Origin: Phaseolus vulgaris
Taxonomy: Eukaryota > Streptophyta > Magnoliopsida > Fabales > Fabaceae
Reading direction: 5' to 3'
DNA length: 64,000 nt
NCBI RefSeq assembly: GCF_000499845.2
Contig: NC_023751.2
Span: 28,273,975-28,337,974, forward strand
Shown: in pieces, positions 23,702 through 36,343 of the stretch
Layout of the letters: each line of letters starts with the position of its first letter
Numbering within the stretch: position 1 is the first letter of the stretch
Made by a program: the position numbers and the translations under genes
Notes under the pieces: model-generated
What the model was told of the DNA's origin: nothing
Seen by the model: the letters and a program-made list of their open reading frames with translations, nothing else
Databases searched by the model: none

Positions 23702-24652
23702 TATTTATATGGTACTAAGTTTGGAGGTTAACAAGGTGTGAGTGGAAGGGTGAGCGCCCGAGAGTGCTAGTCTTCCTTCTTTCTAATCCTCCCATTTTAT
23801 ACTAATTTTCAAAACTAATTTTTAAAATTAGGATTTTGTATTTTAAAGTGGATTTGAATTTAGATTTTTAATTAAATAAATTATTAATTTATTCTAAAAA
23901 ATCACTAAGTGTTATTATAATAATTAGTCAGCTTTTTTTTATATTTGTATTAGTTTTAATTTATATATTTGTTTAAATTATATATATTGCAGTTTATACT
24001 TAATCTTTAATTAGAATCAACATGATATTTGAAAAGTAATATAGATTAAGAATTTTTACGAAAGAGAGAGAGAGAAAAAAAAAAGTTAATTATAATGTGG
24101 AGCAATGTTGTGCAGTTATTTAAAGTAGGTGAATAGTTTATCTACACACACAAAAATTCATTTGTTTATTGTTGTATGTGCACTAAAATAATAACAAAAT
24201 CCAAAATATTCAAATTTTAAAATATAATTATTAAAAAATAGAGATATAAAATATGTAATGTACCTTATTATAGATTATTTTCATTATATCATTTTATTAA
24301 TTGGTATAGATTTTTAAAATTATAATGATTATCACTTAATTAACTATCATTTATAACTTAATCTAGATACTTTGTGCCTTTATATTTTTTTTAAAATAAA
24401 ATTAATAATGGAGATTAGATAAAAAAAATAGTAAGTGATTTGTAGTGTATAGAATTCATAGTAAATTATTTGTAGCATATTGAGTTCTTTGAACATGTAA
24501 GTGATTTCTAATATGTGAAATTAATTTAGCACCTTGATAGTTTATTTTATTTTTTAAATTTTAAAATATAATTAAAGATAAAATAGATATATAAAATGTA
24601 TACAATAAAGAATTCTCTTTTCTATTATTATTATTATATTATTATTATTATA
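23702..24652. repeat. Segmental duplicate of the EMB514 promoter region, distal copy
   Basis: The sequence is collinear with 36336-37252 in the same orientation over about 0.9 kb. It starts at TATTTATATGG and GGAGGTTAACAAGGTGTGAG, and ends near the ATT microsatellite. Numerous point changes and small indels separate the copies, so the event is old. The EMB514 coding region is not part of this copy. Confidence 0.85.
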
Positions 24653-25367
24653 ATAAAGAAAAAACATAAGCAGAATAAACAAGTAATTCATAATCATCAA
24701 GCTCACATCAATGCACTCAACACGTAACTGAGATTAACACAATCTAAATTATGAAAAGATAAAATGAAATCATCACATACGTCTATGAGGATTTTATATC
24801 AATCAATCCGATTATTGAATCAACATTTAATTAAAAGTTTTAAACTATGATTATAATGGCAAAAGTTGAGACTTTTAATAGTATTATAGTACTATATACA
24901 ATTAAATACAGTCACATCACAACTCAATCGTAAAGGCTAACAGCTGGATTAAGGCAATTCAAGAATAGCTACAGTTCTTTAAAACACTGCAAAATTATTC
25001 CTTATTTTCAAGATATGCCTCCAAACTGAATTGCGTAGGAAATCAGAGAGGTTTAGAGTTAAAAAGATTGAAAAAATATTTTTTTTCTGTTTTAATGCAG
25101 AAAAACTTCTGAATGATTATAGAAATTTGATTGTACTCGAAGAAGCACGTAATACTAGAATTGGAAAAAAACTCAGGAATGAAAACCCGGCTGAAATAAA
25201 AATAAAAATAAAAATAAAAATGAAAGGGCAGGAAAATAAGCAGCATGAAATCACAGCATACATATAATATTGCACCCAAACTAGAAGGAGAAACTAAAGA
25301 TATAGTTGATATCCAGTTTATAAATATATATATATATGGTTCATGATAATTTGATTCATCCCTTTTG
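24653..25367. other. Intergenic, downstream of the RKD gene
   Basis: No gene is seen. An (AAAATA)n-type run lies at 25195-25222 and a (TA)n run at 25325-25337. The last few hundred bases are probably the 3' UTR and terminator region of the RKD-like gene. Confidence 0.4.
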
Positions 25368-26681
25368 TCAATACTTGTCGGATAAGCCATCAAGGGAAGA
25401 TTGAGGTTCCATGAACCTCATGCCCATGAGTTTCCTCTTCTTGTAGTTAGCCTTGAAACAGGCTTGTCTAAGCCTTCTTGTTTTATCTTCAAGTTCCAAA
25501 TCTGGCCTTTCCTCCACCAAGCTTTTTTCTTTCTCCAACATCTCAATGGCAGTTCTTATTTTTTCATCATTTTGAGGTCCCTCACCCTGTCCTTGCTCCT
25601 GCATCACCCACCCACTTCACTAATAATAATGAACTTCAACTTTATAGTCAACATGTATAAATCATCTTCTCAATAGAACAACCATATATAGTTTAAGAAA
25701 TAGGTCTAGTTTTGAGCATAAAATTATGTTTTTTTTTTAGTTTTTACCACCCTAACATGGCTACAATATGGTTACTTTATTCACATGTATCTGTAAGTAC
25801 TTGCAACAAAATACTGCAGACTAAAACCTTGCACTCAGTTTATATATCTATATGTATATATATGCATGTATATTTATTCAGACACTGAGAACTTACTTGC
25901 ATATTCCTTATAAGGGTTTGAAGACTCATTAGCTTCCTATGTGGCCACCTTTGAATACCTAATTCCCTACACCTTTTCTTCAAGTGTGTGAGACCAACAT
26001 TAAGCTCTTTAGCAGCTTGTGATATTGGCATGTAGAAGTACTGAGAAACGGTTTTCCTTGACAACATTCTCGCACTGTTACTAATTCTCTCTTCTCTGCG
26101 GTGTTTACCCTTCATTTCTTCCCTCATTGCATTCACACTTTCACCATCGTTGCTTGACGAAAACGCTGGTTTGTGATCTGAACAGTCAACTTCTTTCCAC
26201 GCAGAAAGCACATTTTTAACATCACTGAAGTCATAGTCTGCAACAGCAATTTAGAAGATATACGTACTAAATCAAAAAAAGGACTGAACAATGAATAGTT
26301 TGAAAAAACAAACTCATGTTGATACTTACAACCATGAAAACTTAGTGGAGCTGGTTCAAGCGGAAAAGTTTCAAATAAAATGTCATGAGGATAATAACAA
26401 TTCATGAATGGGACAACATCAAGATAGCTATCTTGCAGAGGAAATTCATAGGGCCAATGAAACCCATCACAAGCATTACCCCTGGAGAAATTAAAGATAC
26501 TAACAAGTTAAAACTTTTTCTTTTTCTTACATGGAAACTGAGAAGTGCAGAGAAATTAGAGGGAAGCAGAGAAGCTTTTTAACCTGAAATAATCATATGA
26601 AGAAAATTGGCACGTTGGAGCAAATGGGTTTTCATCAATTTCATAATTAGAATTCCAAAAGGTGAGTTGCTGATTCTCCAT
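25368..26681 (-). CDS. RWP-RK domain transcription factor, RKD type (4 exons)
   Basis: This is a nuclear DNA-binding regulator; Arabidopsis RKD proteins act in egg-cell and early-embryo programmes. Exons on the minus strand are 26681-26584, 26481-26330, 26237-25897 and 25598-25368, all in phase, giving 273 residues. The start is the first ATG after a TATA-like box and opens [10 protein letters not shown]. The RWP-RK domain spans residues ~146-197, with [20 protein letters not shown] and the signature RWPHRK at 180-185. The small size and lack of PB1 or NLP domains point to RKD rather than NLP. Exon 4 adds an acidic/basic helical segment (residues ~205-255, [19 protein letters not shown] and a K/R-rich patch), possibly a coiled coil. 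Exon 2's donor is set at GTAAGT (26329), which keeps the frame. Which RKD it matches is not decided. Confidence 0.92.
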
Positions 26682-26721
26682 GACACCATAGTACAGTGTG
26701 AAATGAGCAGAGAAACTGGCA

Positions 26722-26728
26722 ATTTATA
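26722..26728 (-). promoter_or_regulatory. TATA-like box of the RKD gene
   Basis: The minus strand reads TATAAAT about 45 bp before the ATG at 26681. The short leader makes this tentative. Confidence 0.4.
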
Positions 26729-27228
26729 TTTAAATTTGATGGTAATGATGATGATTAATGAATGAAACTAGTGTTGTAATTAATTTTAGGAGAATGGGCG
26801 GCTGAATGGTTTATTGTTTAACGTGTGCACTACTATGAGTTACAAGATGAATTCAATTACCAAGATATACCTGAGTATTAATTCTACATTATCTTTTATA
26901 TATATATATATATTATATTGTAAATTTATAACGGTTCTTAGAAGCATGATTTTTCTATGGCCATTTGATCAGACTTAATTAAATTTAATATACTTAATTA
27001 CATTAAATTAGCATTCAATGATATTAAAACAATGAGTAAATTTTCTTTAAATCCGCTTTTTATATTTTTAACAAAATTCTTAAAATAACTATTGAAACTA
27101 TCAAGATAAGGCAGTTATTTCCTCTCTACATAAAATAAAGTAGCCTATAAACTATATTAATCCTTTAGTTCTTATAACAGTTAACTTATCATATTTTTTT
27201 AAAAATTGTATTAATAAGAGAACAAATT

Positions 27229-28182
27229 ACAATGATAATCCTTTGAAATTTTATCAAATTACAGCTATATATCCTACTTGTTTTACTTTTACAATTATCT
27301 CTCTAATTAAATTATTAAGGAGTCCAAGTGTAAAATTCTTAAAATTTAACGGGTGGATAAAAAAATTTAACAATGTAACGTTTCTAAAATAAAGAGAGAA
27401 AAAATTGTAAAATTGAAAAACAATTAGAGTCTTAGTGTAATTTAAGAAAATCTTTTGGAATGAATGGTATATTGTGGTGTAGATTTCAGAAGATGAGTAT
27501 GGGATTGGTTTAGATAACTTCGAGAATTTTCTTATCAAAGCTGACAAACGTTTATCCCATTGTGTCTCAAAATAACCTTTGAAGAGCATTGGGAAACTGC
27601 CATATTAATTGTTTCTGTGGGGAAGGGTTTTTCTGAGTTGGCTTTCTCCTCCCCAGTGGATCTAGGTAAGTTTTGGTCACTTGGATCATAAAATCTATAG
27701 GACTTGCACCTCCACAAATTTACACTGCACCTCCATATAATTTGAAAATCTGCTTTTCCTTTTAAAATTGTATTATGAAAATTACAATTAGAAAATTTTG
27801 TATTATGAAAAGTACAATTCGAAATACATCTTGTATATTTTGAATAGTACATTTTGAAATATATCTTTTTCATATTTAGAAATGCATAAGTATATTTTAT
27901 ACGGTATATTCTAGAATACAATGTTTCTGAATCGTACAATTCATAATATATTATTTAAATTTTTAAATATATTTATATTTTATTTAAAATAATTTAAATA
28001 TAATTAATTTATTTTAAAGAGTACCTCATTTTTGTATTTTAAATAAAAAAAATTATTTATTAAAAAAAATTGATAGAAACAATATTCATTAAAAGTAAAT
28101 AAAATAAATGATGATAATACCTCTTATATTAAAGATCAAAAAATTTGTATAATATTATTGTTAAATTTAAAAACACAAAATC
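27229..28182. repeat. Long direct repeat, copy 1 (~0.9 kb)
   Basis: Collinear with 29268-30168 in the same orientation. Shared blocks include CCTTTGAAATTTTATCAAA, CTCCTCCCCAGTGGATCTAG and GACTTGCACCTCCACAAATT. By eye identity is high in the first 500 bp and falls in the AT-rich tail. No TG..CA ends are visible. Confidence 0.85.
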
Positions 28183-29267
28183 TAAGTATTAGAATTATAT
28201 TTTTGTCACCTCTGAATAGCACGTAGACGTCTGGTATAAACGACTCTCACATCTATGACATTACGAACTAACTGCAATGCATTGGAGTTTGTCCCACATT
28301 GGAGTACTTTTTGTCACATGTCCACAGTTGATCATTGAACTGGTGCATTATCCATTTGAAAAATTAAAACAAAAAATCAATGTAACATAATAATAGAAAT
28401 AACTCATCAAACAAGCATTCTCATACTGTGACGACGATGGTGTCCTGACCATCATCTTAATTATGTGCTCAATGCAACAGTACATACCATCATCGTTCGC
28501 CCAAGGAAGTATGTAGAGGTACTGATATGAACTAGTTCATATATCTAAATACACATGCTAAAGGATGTAAAGTCAATATCACACCGGTAACAAGATGGTA
28601 CAAAGTGCAATCACCGATCATCAATGACAACAACTACACCTCCTTTGATAGGTGATGGAAGCCAATGAATCGTCTTTTTGTACCCAAACTGACACATAAT
28701 ACTCTCAAACAAATGGCGTTGTGAGCACGTCTCAAGCTAGATATATCCAAAGAATATGGCTATCACCTCAAGTGATAAACTAGGTTGATGGTCATAATAA
28801 GGACTACAAAGCACTACAACATGGGTAAGATTGTCGATTTGGATCGCACAGCGTCAACCGTACATATATGGTGTCTGATGGCATAATGACACGTCCAGAG
28901 GAGTAGCTCCTAATATATGGGAGTGATATCCATGAATCTTATTCGTAGGAAGTGTTCATATATTCACGTCTGATCCATTATGAACTAAATATTATTCATA
29001 TATTTAATTGAAAATAAATCTAAATTATTCAAATTATATGTATTATCTACCTATAACAATGTGACATAACTTCTTGACTACTTTTTCTACAGAAAGCAAG
29101 CATCTCCAGTTAATCATACATATAGATGAGTGTGACAACTCCCTTTATGTACCCACTACACATCCTCAAATTACAATGTGATAATCAATTTCACACTTAT
29201 ATAAAAAAAAAACGTGCCCCCAACAAAATATGACTAATAAGCATGAGCTTTGAACTCCCATATATGT
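28183..29267 (-). pseudogene. Relic coding sequence, possibly plant mobile domain (PMD) type
   Basis: This is the segment between the two long direct repeats. On the minus strand around 28740-28640 a frame reads QRHLFESIMCQFGYKKTIHW, reminiscent of the 'P.RVMRQFG..Q.IP' signature of PMD/transposon-derived proteins. Flanking frames are short and broken. Assignment is weak because only this short motif is visible. Confidence 0.3.
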
Positions 29268-30168
29268 GACAATAATATTCCTTTGAAATTTTATCAAACT
29301 ACAACTATATATCCTACTTGTTTTAGTATTACAATTATCTCTCTAATTAAATTATTAAGGAGTGCAAGTGTAATATTCTTAAAATTTAAGGGGTGCATAA
29401 AAAAATTAACAATGTAATATTTCTAAAATAAAGAAAAAAATGGGTAAAATTGAAAAACAATTAGAGCCTTAGAGTAATTTAAGAAAATCTTTTGGAATGA
29501 ATGCCATATTGTGGTGTAGATTTCAGAAGATGAATATGAGATTGGTTCAGATAACTTCAAGAATTTTCTTATCCAAGCTGACAAACGTTTATCACATTGT
29601 GTCTCAAAATAACCTTTGGAGACCATTGGGAAACTGCCATATTAATTATTGTTTATATTGGGAAGGGTTTTTTTGAGTTGGCTTTCTCCTCCCCAGTGGA
29701 TCTAGGCAAGTTTTGGCCACTTGGATCTTGTAATCTATAGGACTTGCACCTCCACAAATTTACACTGCACCTATAATTTGAAAATCTATTTTCTCTTTTC
29801 AAATTATATGGAATTTTCAAATTCTATGGAAAGTACAATTCGAAATACATCTTATATTTTTTTGTAGGGTATATTTTGAAATACATTTTTTTATATATTT
29901 AGGAATGCATAAAATATATTTTAGAATACAATACGTATTTTTGTATTTTGAAATGTACAATCCATAATACATTACTTTTAAATTTTTTTAAATGTATTTA
30001 TAATTTATTTGAATTAATTTTGAATATAATTTATTTATTTTAAAGATTACGTTATTTTTGAATTTTAAATACAAAAAAAGTTAATAGAAACAATAAAATA
30101 AGTAATAATAATATCTCATATCACGATAAAAAAAATCATTACATAGTAATTAAATTTAGAAAACAAAA
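29268..30168. repeat. Long direct repeat, copy 2 (~0.9 kb)
   Basis: Partner of 27229-28182, in the same orientation, about 2.04 kb apart start to start. Copy 2 lacks a few short stretches present in copy 1 (around 29775-29830). Confidence 0.85.
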
Positions 30169-30169
30169 A

Positions 30170-30420
30170 TAATTAGTTACTATATTAACTAAATTAGATA
30201 TAATTTTAGAGACTAAAACATTATTTGTATCTAAAGTGGTTTCTATTATTAATACAAATTTATAAAATGGTTTCTAAATTGATATATAAATTACCTACTA
30301 AGGTTTTAGCTACTAATATTTTATATTCTAAATTAGTCTCATTTAGTCTTTTAGAAGCTAATTTAGAATCTAAAATATTAGTAACTAAAATTTTGATAGC
30401 TAATGATTAAATACTAATTT
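30170..30420. repeat. MITE-like AT-rich repeat with TAGTATCTAAA motifs
   Basis: Repeated AACTAAATTAGATATAA, TTAGAGACTAAAAC and ATTAGTAACTAAAATTTT motifs in both orientations resemble 17200-17290. It is probably the same non-autonomous family; the ends are unclear. Confidence 0.4.
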
Positions 30421-33129
30421 AAAAACTACTCTATAAGAGTATTTGGTCTTTTTCACAAATAATATGAAGTGCAAATAAAGGTGTAGAATGTAAAGCCCTC
30501 AAAATGCAAGGATTCATGGGCTATCACAAGAATATAAGTTTTTTTTTAAGAAAATTGTGTAGTTTTGTTTAAAATTTACTGAGTGGGTAAATTTTAAAAA
30601 CATTACTAAAATAATGCACAAATCATATTTAGATGAATTCATCATCTAATACATTATTTTACTTTTCTTTCATTTTTTTTTATCATCAATCTCTTTCGTG
30701 TGAAATTGAAGTTGAGGGAATGAGGGATTGAAGTTGGAGTGTTATCACCTTTTAGTCTTCTTTTAACTCTTGTTAAAAAGTATCAAATGTTTCATGAACT
30801 TTTTTTTCTTATAATAATATATTTTTTTTAAATATGACTAGTGAGACTCTTTTTTAATAATTCTAAGAACTTCAACATCTTTATTATTATTTTTCATTTT
30901 GCGTGTTGTACAAGTGTAATGGTTTGATTATTATACCTTATTTAGGTTTGATTATTAAACCCTAAATCCTAAATACATTCAATAAATTAAACTAATTTTT
31001 TATTTTTATAGTCCAAAACTCATAACACTAGAAGAAAAGAAGGAATTAACTTCCAAAAAATAGTATTGACAAAAATGGGACTTAATCAGTGTCGATTTAG
31101 TTGACTGTCGACCTTACAACAATACAAGAGATTTAAAATTAATAATATTAACTTAAAAATCTTATATCTATTACAAATATTTTTGTACATGTAGAATATT
31201 TGTGTCGGTTTGTCTAAAATGCTAGATATAAGATAATATTATAAAATAAAAAGTATTATGTGAGCTTAGTAGATTTTAATTATATTCTAAATAATTATCA
31301 CTTTTCTATTAAGAAAAAGTATTATGTTGGATGAATCGAGTTAAGTTAAATTTTTATTATTTTAATTTTTAGTATGATAGCGGATGTGAGTGTGAACTAG
31401 GCTAATATTAAGTTCTACATTTTAGTTGATATTTTTAGCATTGGTGTGATTGACAATAGTTTATAACATTATTATTATTTATTATTTATAAAGAAAATAT
31501 GTTGATCGTCAGCTTGGCTCACGTTATAGAGAAGTGATATTCACAAGCTCAAAGGGAGCTTCTAACAAAGAAGAAAGAGTAGAACAAGCGACTATTGTTG
31601 ATGAGCTACAAATATTTGCAAAATTTGCAACTTAGGTTCATAAGTTTGTGAAGAATACAAAGGTTATAACTCCCATAAAAACTTAGAACACATAAAAAGC
31701 TTAATATAAACTTTGAATTTTGAAAATGACTTTTATGTTCTTCTCTCGGAACTTGATTATTCTTATAGGCATGATGAAAATGACCATTGTTGTGTTCAAA
31801 CTTCAAGTTAAACCATTGAAATCAATCTTCATCAATTATATAGAGTCATCTTTGCAATCCTTGATTTGCGTTGATTATAGACAAAACTAGAAGGTTTGAA
31901 GTTTATTTAATTTTGTAAGGTTTAACATGGTAACGGTTCGAATTTGTGCAATAAGGGAATGATATATCAATTTAATTAAATTGCAGGGTGATTTTTTGTT
32001 CTTTTTAGAGTTATGATACGAATGTTATGTTGTAAAACACAATTTTCATGTGTTTCGTTTTACCACTTATTCTTTTTTAATTATAGAAATCATTTGTGAT
32101 TAGCTATTATTATTATTATATATAAACTATGTAGTGTCTATCATTTGAAAATGATCATTATACATTAGTTACAAATTGAACAAAAACACATGCTAGAAGG
32201 TTCATAGAATATATTACATATATCACTTTTTATACATGTTATTGTAATTGTAAAAACAATTTTAAAGGGATTATGCCATTTGAATCTTAACAAAAAGGAC
32301 AATGAGAAGTCACTCCGTGATATTGAATTGTGGTTGAGTTACAAAATCGTGTTAGCTTCATAAATAATATTAACATTATGTTATCTGAATAATACTTTGG
32401 ACAAATGATATCTTAATAACCCAACATATTTAGACAATCACCTGACACCCACTATTTTATTGTCTTTTTTTTATAATTACAAAAGTTTACTTTAATTAAC
32501 ACATTACCTTAAAAGCAAGTTGTGAGTGGTTGTATAGTTGTCAAATCATCATTTTCCTAATACTTTTGACAAACAATGCCATGTGAGGAAAATCTATATC
32601 TATTAGAGTGTTGATATGTTGATTGAAAAAAGAAATAATTTTTTGCTGAAATGTGAATCTCGTGTGAAGGGATTGAATAATTTTAAAATTGCATTGTGTC
32701 ACATTACAATTGTAATTTAATATCTTTTTCATTGTAGAATTGTTAAAGTAACATTTTTCAATCTATTATATATCCCTTTCTTTTACCCTATTTTTTATAT
32801 TCATGTAGCTCATATTCTCAACTTGAAGATAGAAAGAATATTTTAAAAAATCTCAAATCAAAGTTCCCCGTTCAAATAATCCAATTTATGGACATCAAAA
32901 ATCTATCTACTTTTTTTTTTTTTTTCCATAAGTGAAACATTTCCTATTAAAACATGCATGCATATTTTTCCTAGTTTTTTATGTTTTTTTTTTACTTTTA
33001 TTTAATTTTTTTTTTCATTTTTGAACTTTGTTGGATCTCAATATTTTTATTTTCCCTTTTCTTTAAATGTAAATTACTTTTCTCATATAAGTTACTATAC
33101 CACAATAAGTTTAAGTTTATTTGTAAACC
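30421..33129. other. AT-rich intergenic DNA
   Basis: No gene is supported. Only short chance reading frames are seen. Around 31070-31480 there are decayed repeat-like motifs (CAGTGTCGATTTAGTTGAC, TGTGTCGGTTTGTC) without clear ends. Confidence 0.4.
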
Positions 33130-33540
33130 TGAGACACTTTTCTTGTGTCTGTGTCGGACACACGTGGTAGGACACGTATCGGTGAAGTATCTAATTTAAA
33201 AAGTATTTATTGGATTTCTGACAATTCTAGCACGAGTCAAACATAATTTAAAAAAGAAGAAATACATTATTTTTTTAAAATCTCAAATTTATTGTATAAA
33301 CTTTTAGTATGATTATAAAAATAAGAAACAAATTTTTTTGAACCAGTCATAAAAAACATATTTATGTTAAAAAAAGTTGAAACATACATGTGCACATAAA
33401 TCTTTATTGTCAATTTATATAATATTCATAATTATATAATGCATAGATTTATATCCTTTTGTCCTACATTCTAAAAATTATATTTATCTCGATGTTCATG
33501 TCGTATCAGTATCCGTGTCTATACTACAGAGATTATTGGT
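33130..33540. repeat. Dispersed repeat with GTGTCGGACACACGTG motifs
   Basis: Palindromic pieces (TGTCGGACACACGTGGTAGG on the left, CGTATCAGTATCCGTGTC on the right) bracket about 400 bp. They resemble the motifs at 11650-11870. The function is unknown. Confidence 0.4.
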
Positions 33541-33690
33541 ATTTGTGTAAATGATTTCACCTACCTTGTAAAATGAAAGTTGGGTGAGAAAATTATGTTT
33601 GAAATGAGAAGAAAGTTGAAGATTTATGAAAACTATTTTGTTAATTATCAATTTTCCCTTCTATCAGTTATCATTCTTTTATATATCCAA

Positions 33691-34079
33691 TATTTGATTT
33701 TCTTAAAATAATTTTATTTATTAAAAAAATTAAATTTTTTATAATTATTATCAAATTTAAAAAAATATTTTAAATCATTAATAATTTTTAAAAAATAATT
33801 TATTTTTATTTTTAAAAATAATATTTATATTTTAAAAAGCACATTCAAAAACAATTTTGGAAATATAGTAAAAAAAATTTACCATTATTTGATTTTCTTA
33901 AAATAATTTTATTTATTAAAAAAATTAAATTTTTTATAATTATTATCAAATTTAAAAAAAAATTTTAAATCATTAATAATTTTTAAAAAATAATTTATTT
34001 TTATTTTTAAAAATAATATTTATATTTTAAAAAGCACATTCAAAAACAATTTTGGAAATATAGTAAAAAAAATTTACCA
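33691..34079. repeat. 195-bp near-perfect tandem duplication
   Basis: 33691-33885 and 33886-34079 are nearly identical, both starting TATTTGATTTTCTTAAAATA and ending GGAAATATAGTAAAAAAAAT plus TTACCA. The main difference is one base-run near the middle. High identity in such AT-rich DNA implies a recent event or an assembly artefact. Confidence 0.9.
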
Positions 34080-34693
34080 ATGTTTGCTGATTCAATCAAA
34101 TAAATCATACATTTGTCCACCCGAACCAAACACGGTAATGCTCCGACTACTAAAAGAAAAACAAGAAACAACCCAAACAACTTCTTTAATTTATTTACAA
34201 CAAAATTCTTGTATATTAGTTTTTTCAGAATTAAAACACAGATTTTTAAGTAAAAACTAAACATATTCCTAACGTTTATTTAAGGCATACCTAAATCAAA
34301 TAAAAAAATGAGTTTTTAAACTTTATGGGATTTCTTTATCATTGAAGCATAACTAAATATAAATTTCTTTAAAATGATGTGTACCAGATGATTAACAAGT
34401 TCTTATTGAAAAAGGCACTTGATTCCATACTCGTTTAAGTCAAAATCCGTCTCAACTGAAATTTTAAAATATATTTTTTCTTATAAGTCAAACCAAACTA
34501 GACATTGTTCTATTTTGGTTCTATACATAATCAAAATAAGCCATGGTATAGCCCAAAAAGCTTCATAACTTCTAAATAACTGTAACATCAAAATCTGAAT
34601 TGCAAGAAACATGAAATTAAGCGGGCCAAACATACAAAAAAAAAGCATTTTAGATATCAGAATAAAACTCAGACCAGCAGAAAACTATCATAT

Positions 34694-36254
34694 TTAATGT
34701 CTCCACTTTCCTCCTCTCCCATGACCACCACGCCCACCTCCTCTTCCACTCCACCCTCTGCCACCCTTTCCTCCATGTCCACGATGCTTTCCTCCCCCAC
34801 CACCATCACTACCTAATGCCTTGTTCGCGTCAGATTTCAAATGCATATCTTCTGGTAAGGGAAGAATGTGATCCACACACTTCCTGAAGCTAAAATCATC
34901 AGCAGAGTCATCCTCCCTGATGAGGAAAAAGCACCTACTTTTGTATGTAGGATGCTTGCGAACTTGGAAAGCACGAACCCCTCCACCAATCTTTTTGTCA
35001 GGCTCTGCATGGCCGTTCTTAAGCAACTCCAACAACATTGCATGTTCATACTGCCATACAACACAAATCAATGGGGATTCACAGTAAGTAAATTCTGGTT
35101 GCAGTTATTGCAACACCAAGAAAGAAACAGATTGCCGAAAAAACAGAGCATACTAAAACAGAACCGTGTCAAGTCTCATTTAAACATTTGAAGGCATTTT
35201 GCAGTTAACAATAAGTTTTGTTACACGGTTCAATACGTCAACAGGAGCAGCCAATATGCAGCAAAAGAGTGTCATAAAACACTTTTTTGGCACAGAAAAG
35301 TGATTTAAAATGCCACGAATTAAAACAACTAACTTCAATGCAGTTTTGAAAGCCCTTGCAATGAAACTACATTATTGATAGCAATATGTAGATAATTTGC
35401 ACCTAAGATGGCCTGCACACATTCTGCCCACAACAAGAAGGCACCATCAAAGTTATAAACTTAAATGAAAATCATAACCATAGAAAATAAAATGTCCATC
35501 AATACAATGCACAAGAGATAAAGGATTTATGAGATCATAATCATAAAACCCAAATATCAATATTGCCCAAAAAAAGATAAAGGATTGAAATATAAGAGGT
35601 TTATGAAATTATAATCACAAAAAAGCAAATGTCAACCATTTGCACACAGCATGAGATAAAAGGGTTATGAAATCATAATCATAGTAAAGGAAACAACAAC
35701 AATAACAGTCGACATGAACCAGTACAAACTACAGGTAGGTTACAAAAGAGGAATCAGAAATTCAATTAGGTACATTCTCGGAACTCAAGGGACACAAATG
35801 CCCGTAATAGACATAAAAAAAATTCAAAAAATGTGAGAGAAAAGGTATGGGTTATTAAAAATACCTTGTTAACATTGAGATACTGAGGCCAGTTATGAAG
35901 AAAGTTGTAGAAGTAATGGAACATCTCCGAGGAAGAACCGAAACTCTTGGGTCCCAACTTCACGGAAACACTTGCGTCTTCTTTTTCTTCTGCTTCTGCA
36001 TTTTTATCTTCCTCTGCTTCCTTTTCCTTTTCTTCCTGACCATTGCTCTTCTCCAGCCGTTGCTCCTCTACGGACTTTTCCTCGTCCACCTTCTGCTTCT
36101 TCGAAACGTCATCGGGCAGGGGCTCCTCATCCTCCCTGGCACGCTTCTGGTTAGAGTCGGTGCCGTTGTCATCGGCCACGACTTTCTCGACGTCCATGTC
36201 TACGGCGGCGACGGTGTTGGGATCGGCAACTTCGGGTGCAGCCCCTTCTGCCAT
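34694..36254 (-). CDS. EMB514: EMB514/DOMINO1-like nuclear protein (2 exons)
   Basis: The exons on the minus strand are 36254-35865 and 35050-34694, splitting after codon 130 (phase 0), giving 248 residues. The N-terminal ~95 residues are Glu/Lys/Asp-rich with basic clusters such as KRAREDEEP and KKQK, likely for nuclear targeting. Residues ~98-205 form a DCL/DUF3223-type domain: KLGPKSFGSSSEMFHYFYNF, then LLELLKNGHAEPDKKIG and CFFLIREDDSADDFSFRKCV. The C-terminal ~40 residues are a Gly/Arg/His-rich RGG-like tail suggestive of RNA binding. In Arabidopsis this family (EMB514/DOMINO1) is nuclear/nucleolar and needed in embryogenesis; this is family knowledge, not shown here. The intron is 814 bp. 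The upstream promoter segment is duplicated 12.6 kb away. Confidence 0.92.
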
Positions 36255-36335
36255 GAAGAATGTTTTTGGGTGAATTCTAAAACCCTAGAATATGATAGTG
36301 ATTAAAGAAGTGAAAGGAAGGGTATGGACTCTATG

Positions 36336-36343
36336 TATTTATA
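36336..36343 (-). promoter_or_regulatory. TATA box of the EMB514-like gene
   Basis: The minus strand reads TATAAATA about 82 bp upstream of the ATG. The same motif is conserved at the matching edge of the distal duplicate (23702-23710). Confidence 0.6.

Noticed and set aside
27229..30168. The two 0.9-kb repeats as LTRs of one retrotransposon
   Set aside because: No TG..CA ends, no primer binding site, no polypurine tract and no 5-bp flanking duplication could be found.
33130..33540. Ends with GTGTCGGACAC as transposon TIRs
   Set aside because: The left and right palindromic motifs do not align as a clean inverted repeat and no target duplication is visible; kept only as a dispersed repeat.
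35895..36305. 136-codon plus-strand frame opposite the EMB514 gene
   Set aside because: It is the antisense shadow of the Glu/Lys-rich exon 1 and has no motif of its own.
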